From NCBI GenBank assembly GCA_950295325.1, contig OX485807.1, positions 33,512,440 to 33,576,439 on the forward strand: 64,000 nt of DNA, in the 5' to 3' direction. The stretch comes from Polytrichum commune (taxonomy: Eukaryota; Streptophyta; Polytrichopsida; Polytrichales; Polytrichaceae). Shown piece by piece: positions 12,195-24,340 of the stretch. The stretch's first letter is position 1. Each line of letters opens with the position of its first letter. Made by a program: the position numbers and the translations under genes. Below the pieces are notes generated by a model. The model was not told the DNA's origin and made no database searches. It was given only the letters and a program-made list of their open reading frames with translations.

Positions 12195-14318
12195 TTATTT
12201 CCCGTCACCCACAACTGATCCCATCCTCACCACATTTCCATTCAAATCTCGCACGTAACACACTTTCTGTCCCCACATTTTATCCTCTGGTCTTGCCACA
12301 GCTGCTGCTCCTTGTGAGATGGCATGCTGTATGTGTGTCAACAACCCATAGCAAAGTGATACCGTGAGTTGAGCATCAGTTGAATGGATGTGGTAAATAA
12401 GTACACACCTAAATTCACATTCAACTCATGTACTGACATTGCAAGAAATTTAGAGCTACTACGTAAATGCATTTAGCAATGAAATATCCGTCTAGACTAT
12501 TGCTAATCTACATGATCACATGAAGGAACATAGTGAAACAGGTGCAGGATGGTTTCAAATACTGTACAATTGTGACTTTCAGAGCATAATAGACGTGCCT
12601 AAATTGGATACTTGGCTTGATCAGACACCTAATTTTGAGAAGTATGTGATCAGGTATGGCTCCAAATATGAATACCAAACAGATATGTATTTGAAAGAGA
12701 TTGGACTATGTGCTCAAAATATGAAAACCATTACAGGCTCAATAGTCAACATGATGGGGAGCTTGGGCTAGTCAGGAAAAGTAACCATTTAGACCCATCA
12801 GCCTTATACACAGCAAAAATTGCAGTACTTGATCCTGCATGGCAAAATTTTCACATGAAAGAATGTGGAAAAATAGCCTAATAGGTAGAAGGTGTTTTCC
12901 ACTACTGTAGAATCGTGACTTTTAAACCAGGAGAGTATACTAAATTGTCCTATTAGTGTGGGCCACAATGATTCTCTAGCGTCTGCATTAATTCTCAACC
13001 CACACCAAATCTCCAGTCTAGAATTAGTGTGGGCCATATTAATTGTTTTCCTAGGAATTTGATGTGGGTGACTAGATTTTTCTTTAATGCTAGTGTTGAT
13101 GTGAGGTGACTGTTATTGTGTTGTGTGAGTTTGTCGGTCAAAGGTCTCCAGGAAGACTTAGGGAAACACCTGGGGTGTTGGGTCCAAATTATTTCCACCC
13201 AGACTAGACAACTAGAGAAGGCCACATTGAGTATATCCACATTTATTTTCCACCCACACTGATTTTTTTTTTTAAAATGTACTGTCACATGGTATAAAAG
13301 GAATGTTTACTACCTTGTATGCAGCCTCAACATCCGGGAAAATGAGGTTAATTTCAACATTAGGACTGGGGCCGTCGTTGGAGGGCTTTGCTACACCTCC
13401 TGTAAGATCCGTTTCGTGCTGCTGCCAGGGTGTGAAAGCCAACGTTGTTGCCCCTGTTTCCATTTCTACCCAGCTGCCCAAGTGAAATTGTTATAAGTTA
13501 TTCAGCTTTCACAACCACGAATTTCAAACCAAACCACACATATGTCTTGTCACATTATCGTCTGTAAAATTATGCATGAATCCAAGATAATATTTAATTG
13601 ATCAACATATAAATATGCATTGACTCCAGGTTACCACATTGCAGCTGTGAAACTAAGTTAGGTCAAGAGAGTGGTGTTTCAATTACAAGGTTTTGAGAAG
13701 TTTCACCACCAGGCATTGGTGGAGGCAAAAAAGTGAAGATTTTTGAAATAGATTGTGAAATTAGTTGGAAAGCGTAGCAGATAGACAATTTGATCATTTT
13801 CAAGTAAATGTGGTAATCCCTGAGATGCAAGGAACAGGGGGATAGGAATGAGCAAGAAAAAACTTCTACATTTGCGATTTCCAAAACCTGAAGAGCAAAT
13901 CACATAGGCCACAAGATCATATCACATATCTAAGCAGACCTGGAGGGATTTGATTGGATTTTTTCACAAAAGAAAAAAAAAACAGCAAAATACACACACC
14001 CAGTACAAAGGAACAAGAAGATGTAATAAATGTCATTCACATAGAATGAAGGAACAGGAGGAATTCAAGAACAGACAAGTAAAGCATGCACTTGCAACTA
14101 TCAGGACCTAAAGAAGAAACGTTGTTCACTAGTCAAAACCACATCACATGTATACATACACCACAAGGATGTAAGAAAACTTATTTATACCCGGCACTGC
14201 GATTCTTGTCACGAATCTCGAGGCCGAATGCCTTCTTATAGAACTCTGCCGCCATGTTTACATCAGGAACATAAATAACAATGTAGGCCAGTGACGCAGG
14301 GCCTCCATTTCCTCCCAT
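12195..14318 (-). CDS. VOC-superfamily (glyoxalase-fold) protein, DSI-1VOC-like
   Basis: Three exons join in frame: 14318-14191, 13473-13314 and 12326-12195, giving 139 aa. All junctions are GT-AG (donors GTATAA and GTAGTA), in phase 2 and phase 0. The protein is one vicinal-oxygen-chelate module of two beta-alpha-beta-beta-beta repeats. The first opens with ASLAYIVIYVPDV and EFYKKAFGLEIR, the middle has VEMETGATTLAFTPWQQHET, and the second ends YVRDLNGNVVRMGS. It resembles small plant VOC proteins of the desiccation-induced DSI-1VOC type by family knowledge. The His/Gln/Glu metal ligands of true glyoxalase I are not all in place (Tyr12 where a ligand is common, Arg130 near the last one), so lactoylglutathione lyase activity should not be assumed. 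No targeting peptide is visible. An AG directly upstream (CCCAG before GTCACCATGG) suggests an intron in the 5' UTR. Substrate unknown. Confidence 0.85.
12600..12815 (+). repeat. Dispersed repeat family D, copy in VOC intron 2
   Basis: Shares TTGAAAGAGATTGGACTA, TCAATAGTCAACAT and a downstream AACC(C/A)TTTAGA block with 15595-15900, and more weakly with 27935-28010. It produces a short frame in the intron that is not coding. Confidence 0.6.
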
Positions 14319-15248
14319 GGTGACCTGGGCACAAATCAAAAGGCATCAAACATATTTAATCTATAATAGTAGCCTATCATTCTCAAAACATCTTTAATGC
14401 TCTAGTAAGCTTAGAGAACCTTTCTCAAGCCTCCTGCCATGCCGCATAAGATAGGCATACCCAAAACCAACACATAACCTACTCCTATGTACCACCACAA
14501 TCATACATTCGAAACCCCCACATATACTTAGTTGAGCTATATATCCATATAATTATGATCGAACCCAATTTCACACTGAACAAACTCGCAACCCATATTA
14601 AATTGTTTGAACTTTTGAACAAAACCTCACACATGCAGAAACGGAAGACATAACACAGGTATTCAGTAATTGCAGGATCTCTCGAAACCCACAAACTGTT
14701 TCAGAATTTCAACCTGCACACACAAAGGAGGCTGGGGGACAAAAAGAAATTATGCAATAAAACGAACCTTAACAACTCTGCAAAAAAGGAAATGTAAGTT
14801 GGACTTGAAGGATCACTCAAGAACCCCAGCCTCACTCTAATCAGTATTGCAAAAGTACGAGACTTGCGTGGAAGCAGTGTTTTACGTTGCGATTATCTCC
14901 CCAGCCTGTGCAAATTCAAGAACAAGGTCTCTACTGAAGCAGAGCAGATTGTAAAGTGAGGTGCCGAGAGGGGATGTGGGGGGAGATGTAATTAGCTTAA
15001 GTGTTGTGGGAAGGAGTGGTGCTTTGCCAATTGGAGGCAGAAGAGAGAAGGGAGACAAGTATCGGTGTGGAGAGATTGGGCAGTGACAGGCGGCGATCTG
15101 CATGGGGGAACACATGGGCAATCTTCCACGCCACTTTCATTGTGGAACAGACAGACACACAGGAGAGGCGGCTGGCTGACTGGAGGGAGGAAGACTTGCC
15201 TAATTCGGTTATTGTACTCGTCTTAATCGGACACCTATACACTCTAAA
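14319..15248. other. 5' region of the VOC gene
   Basis: Probable 5' UTR intron, first exon and promoter of the minus-strand VOC gene. Sequence from about 14880 to 15130 is less AT-rich than its surroundings and could hold the first exon. Competing small frames on both strands show no family resemblance. Confidence 0.4.
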
Positions 15249-15575
15249 ACTCCGTACTATCAACCCCCTTAATGTCACTCCTTCTCTTATATCCTGAAAC
15301 CCTAGGGAATGGATGTTCTCAGTTTAGATCGCACTCCTTGTTGTCATGCTCCCCTCCCATACATCACCGGTTTTGACATTTGAAGTAATCCACCAAAGAA
15401 TTCAAATCTAACCCTTGCACGCACCACGTTGTGATTATTATAACCTTGACTTTTGTGTTATTCCACAATGTCACATGCTACACTTATTCTCTTTTATCAC
15501 GCATCCGTGGTAAAACTTTGAAACTTCTTGATATCATGTGCACTTTGGTTGCCATAAGGATGATATTACAGAGTA
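15249..15575 (+). mobile_element. MITE family C, copy
   Basis: Starts ACACTCTAAAACTCCGTA and ends TACAGAGTAGTGT, an imperfect inverted repeat. Internal blocks (GAAACCCTAGGGAA, CACCAAAGAA, TGTCACATGCTACACT, TGCACTTTGGTTGCCA) are colinear with 30091-30570. Confidence 0.7.
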
Positions 15576-15594
15576 GTGTTATATGGTTATGTGG

Positions 15595-15900
15595 GGCTCC
15601 AACGGATACCAAAAAGACATGGGTTTGAAAGAGATTGGACTAAGTGTCCAAACTATGATAGACACTCTAGGTTCAATAGTCAACATAATTGGAGGCACAT
15701 GTATTACCATTTAATGAACACGAGAATCCTTGCTTTGATAATGAATAAGATATTTTTATGAGCTCCAAAAATTATGAGGAGAGTGGCTACAACCTCGATT
15801 TGGATTTGCTACCCATCTCGTACTGAACATGTGTTTCATATCTTAGAGCAAGTGGTCTAGCTAGAAAAATAACCCTTTAGAATCAATCTATCTTAGATGG
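15595..15900 (+). repeat. Dispersed repeat family D, second copy
   Basis: Same order of blocks as 12600-12815. It lies next to a MITE C copy. The following DNA at 15980-16075 resembles the complement of 28150-28290, which suggests a longer diverged element. Confidence 0.55.
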
Positions 15901-16224
15901 GTCTTAAATGATTGCTTCTTCCAATGAGCCACTACCTAGAATGTGAAACATGTGATCTCAACATCGCATAAGATTTCGGCCGTTGGATTGGATCGACAAT
16001 TATCTTGTCCAATTAGATAACAATTGCAAACCGTCACGAAGATTGCCATCTCAAGGTTTAGAATTGGAGTTGACATATAAGAGTTATACAAGGTGAAAGA
16101 GTGAGGATTTTGTTTTATTGAGTGATCACATATATAGGACCTCCCACTTTCTCCCCAGGATTACACACAATATTGGTTGTACCTACTTGAGTCATTAGTA
16201 TTAGTCTCCCATACCAACATGATA
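15901..16224. other. Intergenic before the pogo element
   Basis: No gene seen. It includes the inverted similarity to 28150-28290 noted for the neighbouring repeat. Confidence 0.4.
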
Positions 16225-16226
16225 TA

Positions 16227-16270
16227 AGGTATAGACACCCATAACCGATAACGCACCCATAACCGATAAG
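16227..16270. repeat. Left terminal inverted repeat with doubled subterminal motif
   Basis: AGGTATAGACACCCATAACC is followed by GATAA, and after CGC the block ACCCATAACCGATAAG occurs again. The single copy at the right end lies at 21519-21543 on the opposite strand. Confidence 0.75.
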
Positions 16271-16616
16271 TAGAGTTGTGAACTACCGTGCACGGCTTCA
16301 CCAGAAGCTATTAATTTTATCCAAAAAGCGTCAGGGCCATGATGTCGTAGGGTTAGGGGGTGGGCCAAAATGGCTGCAGCCAAAAAATGGGCATTAATAA
16401 TCTCAGTGACTGAAATAAATAACATGTGTGTACCGGAAAGGCCACCGGATTGTGCGTGGAAATGGTTATCAGAGATTTGGATATGATATTTCTTCGTTGT
16501 GGTTGGTGAGCGAGCTGTTAACACTCTTTAATTTGAGAATTAGCCGTTACTGGTATGAGATTTGCCAGAATTCGGCATCTCAGGTCATGCAAATAGGAGA
16601 ACAAGATTGTGCTTTT

Positions 16617-16920
16617 CAGTGTACTCTGGAACACAACATTCTCATCACATGAACTCAGCTTGTAGAATCAGAGATTCAATTTATCGATCGTTTGTTGCAA
16701 TTACAAGTGTGTATTTCGATTGTACTTTGGAGCACAACATTCTCATCACATGCACTCAGCGAGTAGAATCACAGATTCAATTTATCGTTTGTTGCAATTA
16801 CAAGTGTGTTTTTCGATTGTCCTCTGGAACACAACATTCTCATCACATGCACTCAGCTTGTAGAATCAGAGATTCGATTTATTGCTTGTTGCAATTACAA
16901 GTGTGTTCTTCGATTATAAA
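16617..16920 (+). repeat. Three tandem 97-104 bp repeats upstream of the transposase
   Basis: Three head-to-tail units, each starting TGTACTCTGGAACACAAC or a close variant. Each contains CATTCTCATCACATG, AGATTCAATTTAT and TTGCAATTACAAGTGTGT, and ends TTCGAT. The last unit ends directly before the transposase ATG at 16923. Units are about 90 percent alike. They could be a repeated promoter or a transposase-binding array, which is inference. Confidence 0.9.
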
Positions 16921-16922
16921 TC

Positions 16923-19900
16923 ATGGCATTCAGCCCCCAGTCACACAATGAGGATGCATTGTTAGCATCAGATGAAGGCATGCAATATAACAATGGCACG
17001 GCAGAAGATGAGAGGATGGGCTACGGCAGTGACAATGATAATTCTACTGGGGACGAGCTGGAGGTTGGCGATCAAGACGTTGATTACGAGGGTTTAGATC
17101 GGGTCCTCGCAGGGCAGCATCGGAGGAGTGGGGGCAGAGGGCCTGCGAATGCTTCATTGCCGCACAGTGTCCTAAATCTGCGAGGAAGGAGGCGCTCAGT
17201 CGGTGGAGTTCGACTATTCACCACAGCAGGTCGAAGTGGAAGCGAGATGAGTAGGAGAGAGGCAGCTGAAGATGGACCTGTTGAAGACATTACAGCTGTA
17301 GGGTCGCCAACATCAGCCTTCAGCCCCGTCCTGCAGACCGGCTCGATCCCCATCTCACCCGCAGCAACTGAGCCGCAACCTGCTAGCCGCAGACCTCGCA
17401 TCCCATGCAGAACAGGAAAATGGACAAATGCGGCGTTACGGGATGCCATGGCCGCCGTCGATGGAGGGATGAGCATGAAGAAGGCTTCTGATTTGTATCA
17501 CATACCTTACTCGTCTTTTCGTGAATGGTGTTATGGCTTGAGAAGTAGTAGAAAGAAGGGGCCAGCTGCAATCTTGAGTCCATCTGAAGAAAAACAACTC
17601 GTTGATTATTGTATGCGCATGTGTGAAATGGGGCAGGGTCTAACACCTAGTGCGCTAAAGCTGAAAGTGTATGACATCACAAAGGATAGAGCGACCCCCT
17701 TCCGCGATGGCATTCCAGGTGGTGGCTGGATGCGGTGGTGGAAGCATCGTCACCCGGAGCTGACATTGCGTGTGTCACAAGCTCTCGAAACAGCACGCGC
17801 GAAGGGCCTATGTACAACAAATATTCAAAGTTTTTACGAGAACCTGCAGAGTTTACTCACCTTGCATGGGTATAGTGCAGACAAGATTTGGAACTGCGAT
17901 GAGTCGGGTGCGCAAGCTGGGAGAAGCGGTGGAGGAGTTGTCATCGCTCGAAAAGGCGCCCGCCATGTACATTCACTCGTGCCTGACCAACGAGAGTGGC
18001 TCATCGTATTGGTCTGCATAAATGCGGATGAAATCAATACTCCTTCTTTCTATGTCTTTCGAGGCACACGGTTTAGACAAAATTACATTGAAAGATGTGA
18101 GCCTGGGGCTACGATGGCAATGCAACCCCGAGCGTAAATGACAACATACCTGTTTAGTGCGTAGTTGTCACACTTTATTGAAAGTGTACAAAGCATGGGG
18201 GGGATTTCAGCTGAGCGCAGGCACCTCTTGATACTCGACGGACATAATTCACATTGCACGCTAGATATCGTCCGCGAAGCCCGTGCTGTAGGTCTGGACA
18301 TCCTCACACTTCCTGCGCATACATCTCACGCCCTACAACCACTGGATGTCAGTGTCTTCAAACCATTCAAGCAACATTTCAGAACCTACAGGGATTTTTG
18401 GACGTCTCGAAATTTGTCGCAACCTGCCACAAAGTCCACACTCGCTCACTGCGTTCATCTCACTCTACGAAAAACCCTCACGCCAGAGAATATAAGGGGT
18501 GGATTCAGAGGTACAGGCATCTACCCTATAAACCCAGCAACAATCAATTCTCACCTCGCCCCTTCAGAAATTTTCGCTCCCTCCACCGATGCAGCTGCAA
18601 CCTGCGACATGCAGAGCGGCGAAGAGACTGCCAGCAGAGGCACCTGTAAATCAGAGGCACCTGTCAATCAGAACCAAGAGCAACAACAACATGACGAACA
18701 GGAAGAGCGAGATGAGTGTGAGCCCAAAATGGTGCCCACATGTGGTGATTAATTCTTTGAAACCAATTTTAGTTAGACTTTAAAGTGTTATGATTGTTCA
18801 CAAAAATATAAAAAGAGTGAAGTGTGATGTGGATTGAAGTTTAGACATTAGGGGGTATTGTGTGATTGTTTCAAGGTTAAGTTCAATAAGTGATGCCTTG
18901 ACTAGGTGAGTATGGAGTAAGGTGAGGCAAGGTGAGCTCCGCGGGTTAAATGCCCACATTAGGATCCACCTTGTTGATTTAGGAATGTAAGAGCTTTGTG
19001 GATGGAATGAGTCCCTACTTAGGAGGAAGGAATTAAGAGATTGTGATTGGAGGTGTTAATCCTCTCACCCTATCCTTCCTTCATGTGCTCTCCTCCCCTC
19101 TCTTCTTATCTTCCCCTCTCTCAATTTTTTTTTTTTTTCTTTGTTTTTCACCTCTCCACTCTCCCCTTGAGGAGAAGGGAGTATGTGAGAGTGTGCGGGT
19201 GAGCTTGTGTGTGTGTGAAGTAAGAGAGATGCACATGTGTGTGCAAGGTTTTTAGCCAAGACCAATTAGTCTTGAAGATTAGCCTTACATTATGAGATGT
19301 GGTTTAGACTCAAGGCATTTATAAACAAGTGTCTAACTCTAGTGTTTAGATTTTTAGGATTGGAATTATAGTATTTGGATTTATAGTATTCACTCTTCTA
19401 GTTAGACTTATGAGGCTTAGAATTGTAGTGTGGAATTTATGATTAAGTAGAAGCACTTGATGGTGCTTAATATTTTGAGGGGGCTAAGGCCTAAGGCCGA
19501 AGGCCGCTGGATATCTGACCTGGGCTAAGGTTGAAGGTGGTTAGAGCTGGGGTTAACCCGGGTGTGAGCCTAGGTTGGTTAGATTAACTTTTAATTAGTT
19601 AGGCTAGCTAAGTAGGTGGTGGATTAGGCTAAGCCTTTGAGAGATTGCAATTTATCAATCAAGGTCTAGCAACTTAGTTGCTTCGCAAAACTTAATCTAG
19701 ACCATACTAGAATTATTTTAGGCCATCTTAGCTTTTAGGTAAGTGTTGGATTCATTAGGAGGGAAGTGTGTATGTGACTTTTGAATGTATTGGTAATTAA
19801 CCATTGAGGGAATGTTTTTCAACACTTACATCCTCTTGGATAAAAATCAATCACTTATATAACAATAGAGAAAGAGAAGAACTCTAGCAATGGCAAAGGG

Positions 19901-21083
19901 AAGGAGAGGATAATCAAAGGTGCAAGGAGAATATCCTTGAGAGCTTGTGTTACCAAGGCCGCCGGTTGGACCTTTGAGAAGGCCAATTTGGTCCCAAGCC
20001 AAGAGGCTACTACTAATAAACAAAGTGATTCAAAATGACATGAATGCCTTGGGATATGAAGGGAGCATTTTTCAAGATACATACAAGACATGTGATTCTC
20101 AAAACCATCACCCGGACTAAGACGCTTAAGGGTGGTGGGTTTGGCCTCACAATGAGCAGGTTTTGGAGTCGAATGTACTTGGCGACGAGGCACGACTGGA
20201 GATGGCAAACGAGTTTGATGAGGTCCCAGACTCATCAGTTTCACATTTCTTTGTAGCTCCAAATCCTGCAGACAGCGGCGAAGGAGCCATCGAAATATTG
20301 ACCATTGACGCAGGCGAGGGGGAACCTGAATCTATTACCAGATTCTTAACCCTACCTACCATTGCAGCGCGAGCAAGCTCCAAACGCAGAGATCCCTTGC
20401 TGGACTTTACAAAATCTAAAATTATGACATCAGACGAATACACAGCAGTAGTCCAGAGTTTGAATGATGCAAAGGAATTAGCGGCGAGAGAGAAGGAGAG
20501 ATTGCGTACAGAGAAGGAGGCGTCGCGGCAGCGAAAGACTGTGGAAAAGGAGGCGCGTGCAGCTGCATTAGCTGAAGCCCGAGCTCGCCGCCTTGAGGAG
20601 AAGGAAGAGGCGGCTCGCCTGAAAGCATTGCGAGTGGCCGAATTAGCAGCGGCGCGTGCAGCAAAAGCCGCCGAGAAGGCGAGGAGCACGTCCACACGGC
20701 GCGGGGGTAGGGCCGCATAGATAACCCAAGGTCGCCAAGTCGGTGGAGAAGGAGAAGAGACGACTGAGATTCCGATCGAAGCGCAAGAGCCAGGTCCGCG
20801 CGATTTTTCCTTCAATGCTGGAAATATACAAAACCCTTTCTTCTCATACGCATCACCATCTGCGGGAATGCAACACCCTTACTTCCTCCCTTTCAATCAA
20901 TTCGGCAACCATGTGCTATCTATGTCGCCAAACCCCCAACCTCAAACAATTCTACAACCTCCATCTCTACAACACACGCCTCACATCTTCTTTGCTCAAG
21001 GTTGGGCACCTACAGATGGGGGAGGGGGTGAAGGAAGGAGGGGCGACGGAGGGAGGGAAGATCGCGCGGGAAGTGGCCGTTGA
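16923..21083 (+). pseudogene. pogo-type transposase, interrupted
   Basis: One reading frame runs from ATG 16923 with TAA at 18135-18137 and TAG at 18162-18164, reopens to 18752, is split by a foreign segment, resumes in the same frame from about 20148 to a TAG at 20718-20720, and continues to 21083. Residues 1-160 are acidic and low complexity. Residues 165-206 form a Psq-type helix-turn-helix (GKWTNAALRDAMAAV to YSSFREWCYGL), and 215-315 form a CENP-B-type DNA-binding region. The catalytic acids are D326 (NCDESGA), D439 (LILDGHNSH) and D475 (LQPLDVSVF), which gives DD35D spacing. The C-terminal part has SKRRDPLLDFTKSKIMTSDE and a long Lys/Glu/Ala-rich coiled coil, typical of this transposase group. 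The two early stops fall where homologues usually carry Trp. It is most likely a dead gene. Stop readthrough is conceivable but unsupported. Confidence 0.8.
18753..20147. mobile_element. Segment inserted in the transposase gene, type unresolved
   Basis: The transposase frame is lost after 18752 and regained at about 20148 in the same phase. The segment has a T-rich pyrimidine tract (19078-19150) and no family-specific protein. Its edges resemble TG...CA of a retrotransposon LTR, but I could not fix exact borders, a target duplication or a primer-binding site. Confidence 0.45.
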
Positions 21084-21963
21084 CAACGTCGGAGTTCAAG
21101 ATTGAATGGCGCAGCTCGTGCGCCGGAACATGGGCAACAAGGAGCGCAGGATGCAATAACCCGGCGACTGCAGTGCATGCACGTGGACCGGATATGGCTG
21201 GGACTAGGGGCCTAGGGGTTCAGTACACAATATTGTAGTTGCTAGTTATAGGTTCTCAATAAGCTGGCTTTGCTAGATATTAGTGATGTCATTACATAAA
21301 TGGGTTTTCGTACACTGCTCGCCTCACAGCTGGTCTTGGGTGAAGCTATATGTTGGTTATGGGGTCTGGGGTGCTTTTGCACTTAAAAAATTGTAGGAGC
21401 TCGAGTTTTACATTTTTTTTTTTGAAAAAAATCCCATTCTTCATGAACCTTATTTCCCTACGAACAAAAAATAACTCCTTCTTCATAACCCAACATTTAC
21501 TATGCTGAAATGCTTAAGTTATCGGTTATAGGTAGCTGTACCTTATCAAACAAACAAAGGAGAGGAGGAGTCATGACAAAAACGATATTTTCCTTACCAT
21601 CGGTCTTAAGTGTAAACATGTGATTGCAGTTTGCAAAGAAGAAACCCATTCCGAAAAGGTTACTTTCTTCTGTGCAGACAACATGTGTTAGTTATGATAG
21701 ATACACCTTAGCTTACATCACATGGAACATGTGTAAATTAATGTCATGATTCAAAGATGAAATTATAAGCTTTCCACATACCCCTACATGATACCCAAGT
21801 TGAAACTCAATACTTACCTTGCATGTGCAACATTGGCTTAGAAAGGCATAATGATTTGGGAGTTTGCCAATTCAAGAGTAGAAGGAAGGTGATGGGTACA
21901 TATGTCACACCATTGATTTATGGAATGAGATGTGTCCAACTATCAAGTGGGCACCAAATCTTT

Positions 21964-21980
21964 GGGGGGGGGGGGGGGGG
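21964..21980. repeat. G17 homopolymer
   Basis: Run of 17 G followed by TTACCAATG. Comparable runs: G16 at 23253-23268, C13 at 24981-24993 and G13 at 26002-26014. Confidence 0.95.
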
Positions 21981-23252
21981 TTACCAATGATGCAAGTTTC
22001 TAACATTCATTATTTTTGAGGACCCTATGGTTTAGTTAACTTGATCTTTATTTTTCTTGTGCATGAGCATATTGTTGTTATAATTGTTATACTTGCATCA
22101 TACTACCGAAACCCTCCTTGAAGGCCCCTCTCGCCCGACATCAACTCTCACTAATGACGTCTCATCACAAGTAGTAGATTGGTACTTGTCCATCAAGCCC
22201 CTCACATCCACGACCTTGACAACAACCTCAACATCTACCCACCTCACAACCATCCCTAGACCAATATCAACAACCCCAATAGACAACGCATCATAAGATT
22301 TGCAATTGTTGCCACCATCACCTGAAGAGACCTTGCAACAAAAAAATGATCAATAGAAGCACGTTCAACAATATTTATGAGAGAAAAATGCAAAGTAGCC
22401 ATATCAAGGACGCATAGCCCTGGCAACCTAGAGCAACCAACAACAACACAACATTGAACATGCAAAAAAAAGAAAATAGGCACTGCCAACCCAACCCTAC
22501 ACCAAGATGAAGACATCAATATGCAACTGGAGGTAGTCACACCCGAACATGGGGGTAGCTTGCTATAATTATCCACTTCTCAAGAGTCTCCAATCGGAAA
22601 TCAACTTCAAGCCACCAACAAGGAGAGAAGAGCTATCCACTTGGTAGAAAACATTCCTTCTACCCTCTCCCACAAAAGCCCAAGAACTGGAGACATAAAC
22701 CATACCCATAGCACCATGAAGAGAGAGGCAGGATGAGACGAAGGAACGGCAACCTCACACCCCACAAGCAACATGGAGGGCTTACAAAGTCGGAGAAGCC
22801 ACAAGGTAGCAATCCCTAGCATCAAAATTGTTCCACAAATGTGGTATGGATGTCCCTTCCACAAAGCCATGGCTAATCAACGAGGCAATCCCATCTTGAA
22901 GGAGACCCAATCTAATGCAAAGCTCTTGAACTTGGGGACACCATTCACCAAAATTCAGGAATTTTGAACTTTGCGCCAAACATTGCTAAGGATACATCAA
23001 CGTCTTTACACACATGAGAGGCCGGATGCGGTCCCAAGTCACCACCTTCATTTCACACAACTTCTAAGATATGAAAAAATGAGACAAGACACCAGACTAC
23101 CTGAGGGCTTTTACATTATTATTCGCTTCGACGCTGGATGCAAAAAACATGAGCAAAGGCGATGCCCAAAGTGCATGCGCCAACCGTCTACACAAGATGA
23201 ACATACTCCTTGGTACGGACTACTCAAATCCAATTGATATTGGTTTGAACTC

Positions 23253-23268
23253 GGGGGGGGGGGGGGGG
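23253..23268. repeat. G16 homopolymer
   Basis: Run of 16 G followed by TAGTCATTGG. Confidence 0.95.
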
Positions 23269-24340
23269 TAGTCATTGGTTGGAGTAGCAATATACGTGCG
23301 AACAAATGATAGGGCATTTTAAAAACATGGGGACAAAAAATTATAAATGAACTTAAGAGTAATATAGGGTATCAAAAATGGCATTGGACATCTTTAAAGT
23401 TTTATAGGGTATGGAATAATAGGTAATTTGGAATTATAAATAATGCAAGCCATTTTTCTATTAACCCAAAGTAGAAAATTTTATAATGATAGCATGTGAA
23501 AAAAAATAAAAAAATGAAAGTAATACGCCCCTATAAAATAGTGGTTGTTCGCACCTATATCCTTAATTTTTTAACACACTGCCCCCCCTGAGGGTTTGAA
23601 CCAAATCACCAAGAATTGAGCAGACTTTCTTAAGCTACATCTCAAGCACCCGCTTAAAGATGAATTAACACTTTTGAGAGGAGAATAGACATTCGTGATG
23701 GAACTTGAAGGGGGAGAATAGGTAATTGGTAAAGTTGAAAAGGGCTTTGAGTTGGTCACAAAGGCATGAAACCTTCGACTCCACATCAAAGGTGACACAC
23801 TATACAACCACACCACACATAGCATCTTCAACACACTAGTACGTGAAAACTACTATGGAGGCCAACAACTTGAGTTCTTGACCTTGACAAGACCCGAAGT
23901 ATCAATGGACACGCATTTCTTATTCTAGCCACTGAGGAAGCAAGAGACTCAATCTTAGAGCACAGCCTAGTCTACAACCATGAGAAACTCAAGGTTAGTG
24001 TAACACATGACCGGGACGCCCACGACCCATCTGAGCTACGCATTAGTTGTTAACAACCCCCCCAAAAGGAGTTCCAATCCGCCATAGTAAGAACCATCAA
24101 GAAGATATTGAGTAAAGACAACATCATTGGAGTGAGCTTTAGACACATCCCCAAGCACAAGCAAGATAGACAAGTTGGATGGTGCCACATACAATGTCTC
24201 AATGCCATGGTCTACGCCATGTTCATATTTTATTGTTTGAACATGTCATGCATAGTCATTTGCCACAAATGCATGAATTGTTTATGCTTGACATTAAATG
24301 TCAGTATGTTAACGTTTCGTTGAAACATCTCAGACGATTG

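Larger units (their letters stand above)
16225..21545 (+). mobile_element. pogo-superfamily DNA transposon, about 5.3 kb, decayed
   Basis: Both ends carry the same inverted repeat: left AGGTATAGACACCCATAACC then GATAA, right TTATCGGTTATAGGTAGCTG then TACCT, each next to TA. A TA target duplication and a DD35D transposase with Psq/CENP-B-like DNA-binding regions place it in the pogo branch of Tc1/mariner. The left end repeats ACCCATAACCGATAA twice (16237-16269). The coding part is broken by stops and by a nested segment, so this copy is inactive on its own. Confidence 0.8.
21546..24340. other. Repeat-rich intergenic tract
   Basis: No gene supported. 21840-21960 resembles a monomer of the 29-kb satellite (ATGATTTGGGAGTTTGCCAA). 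22600-23240 and 23580-23830 have weakly coding-like, stop-interrupted frames without a recognisable family, perhaps decayed retroelements. Confidence 0.4.

Noticed and set aside
16617-16920. Tandem repeats considered as a CRISPR array
   Set aside because: Units are about 100 bp, head to tail, without spacers, in a eukaryotic transposon.
17084-17476. 130-codon minus frame inside the transposase
   Set aside because: Antisense shadow of the GC-rich N-terminal transposase region.
20147-20815. 222-codon minus frame, Arg/Ala/Ser-rich
   Set aside because: Antisense of the Lys/Glu/Ala coiled coil of the transposase. Composition follows from the opposite strand.
22084-23240. Possible gag or ORF1 of a retroelement
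   Set aside because: Thr/Ser/Pro-rich broken frames only. No zinc knuckle, protease or RT motif visible.
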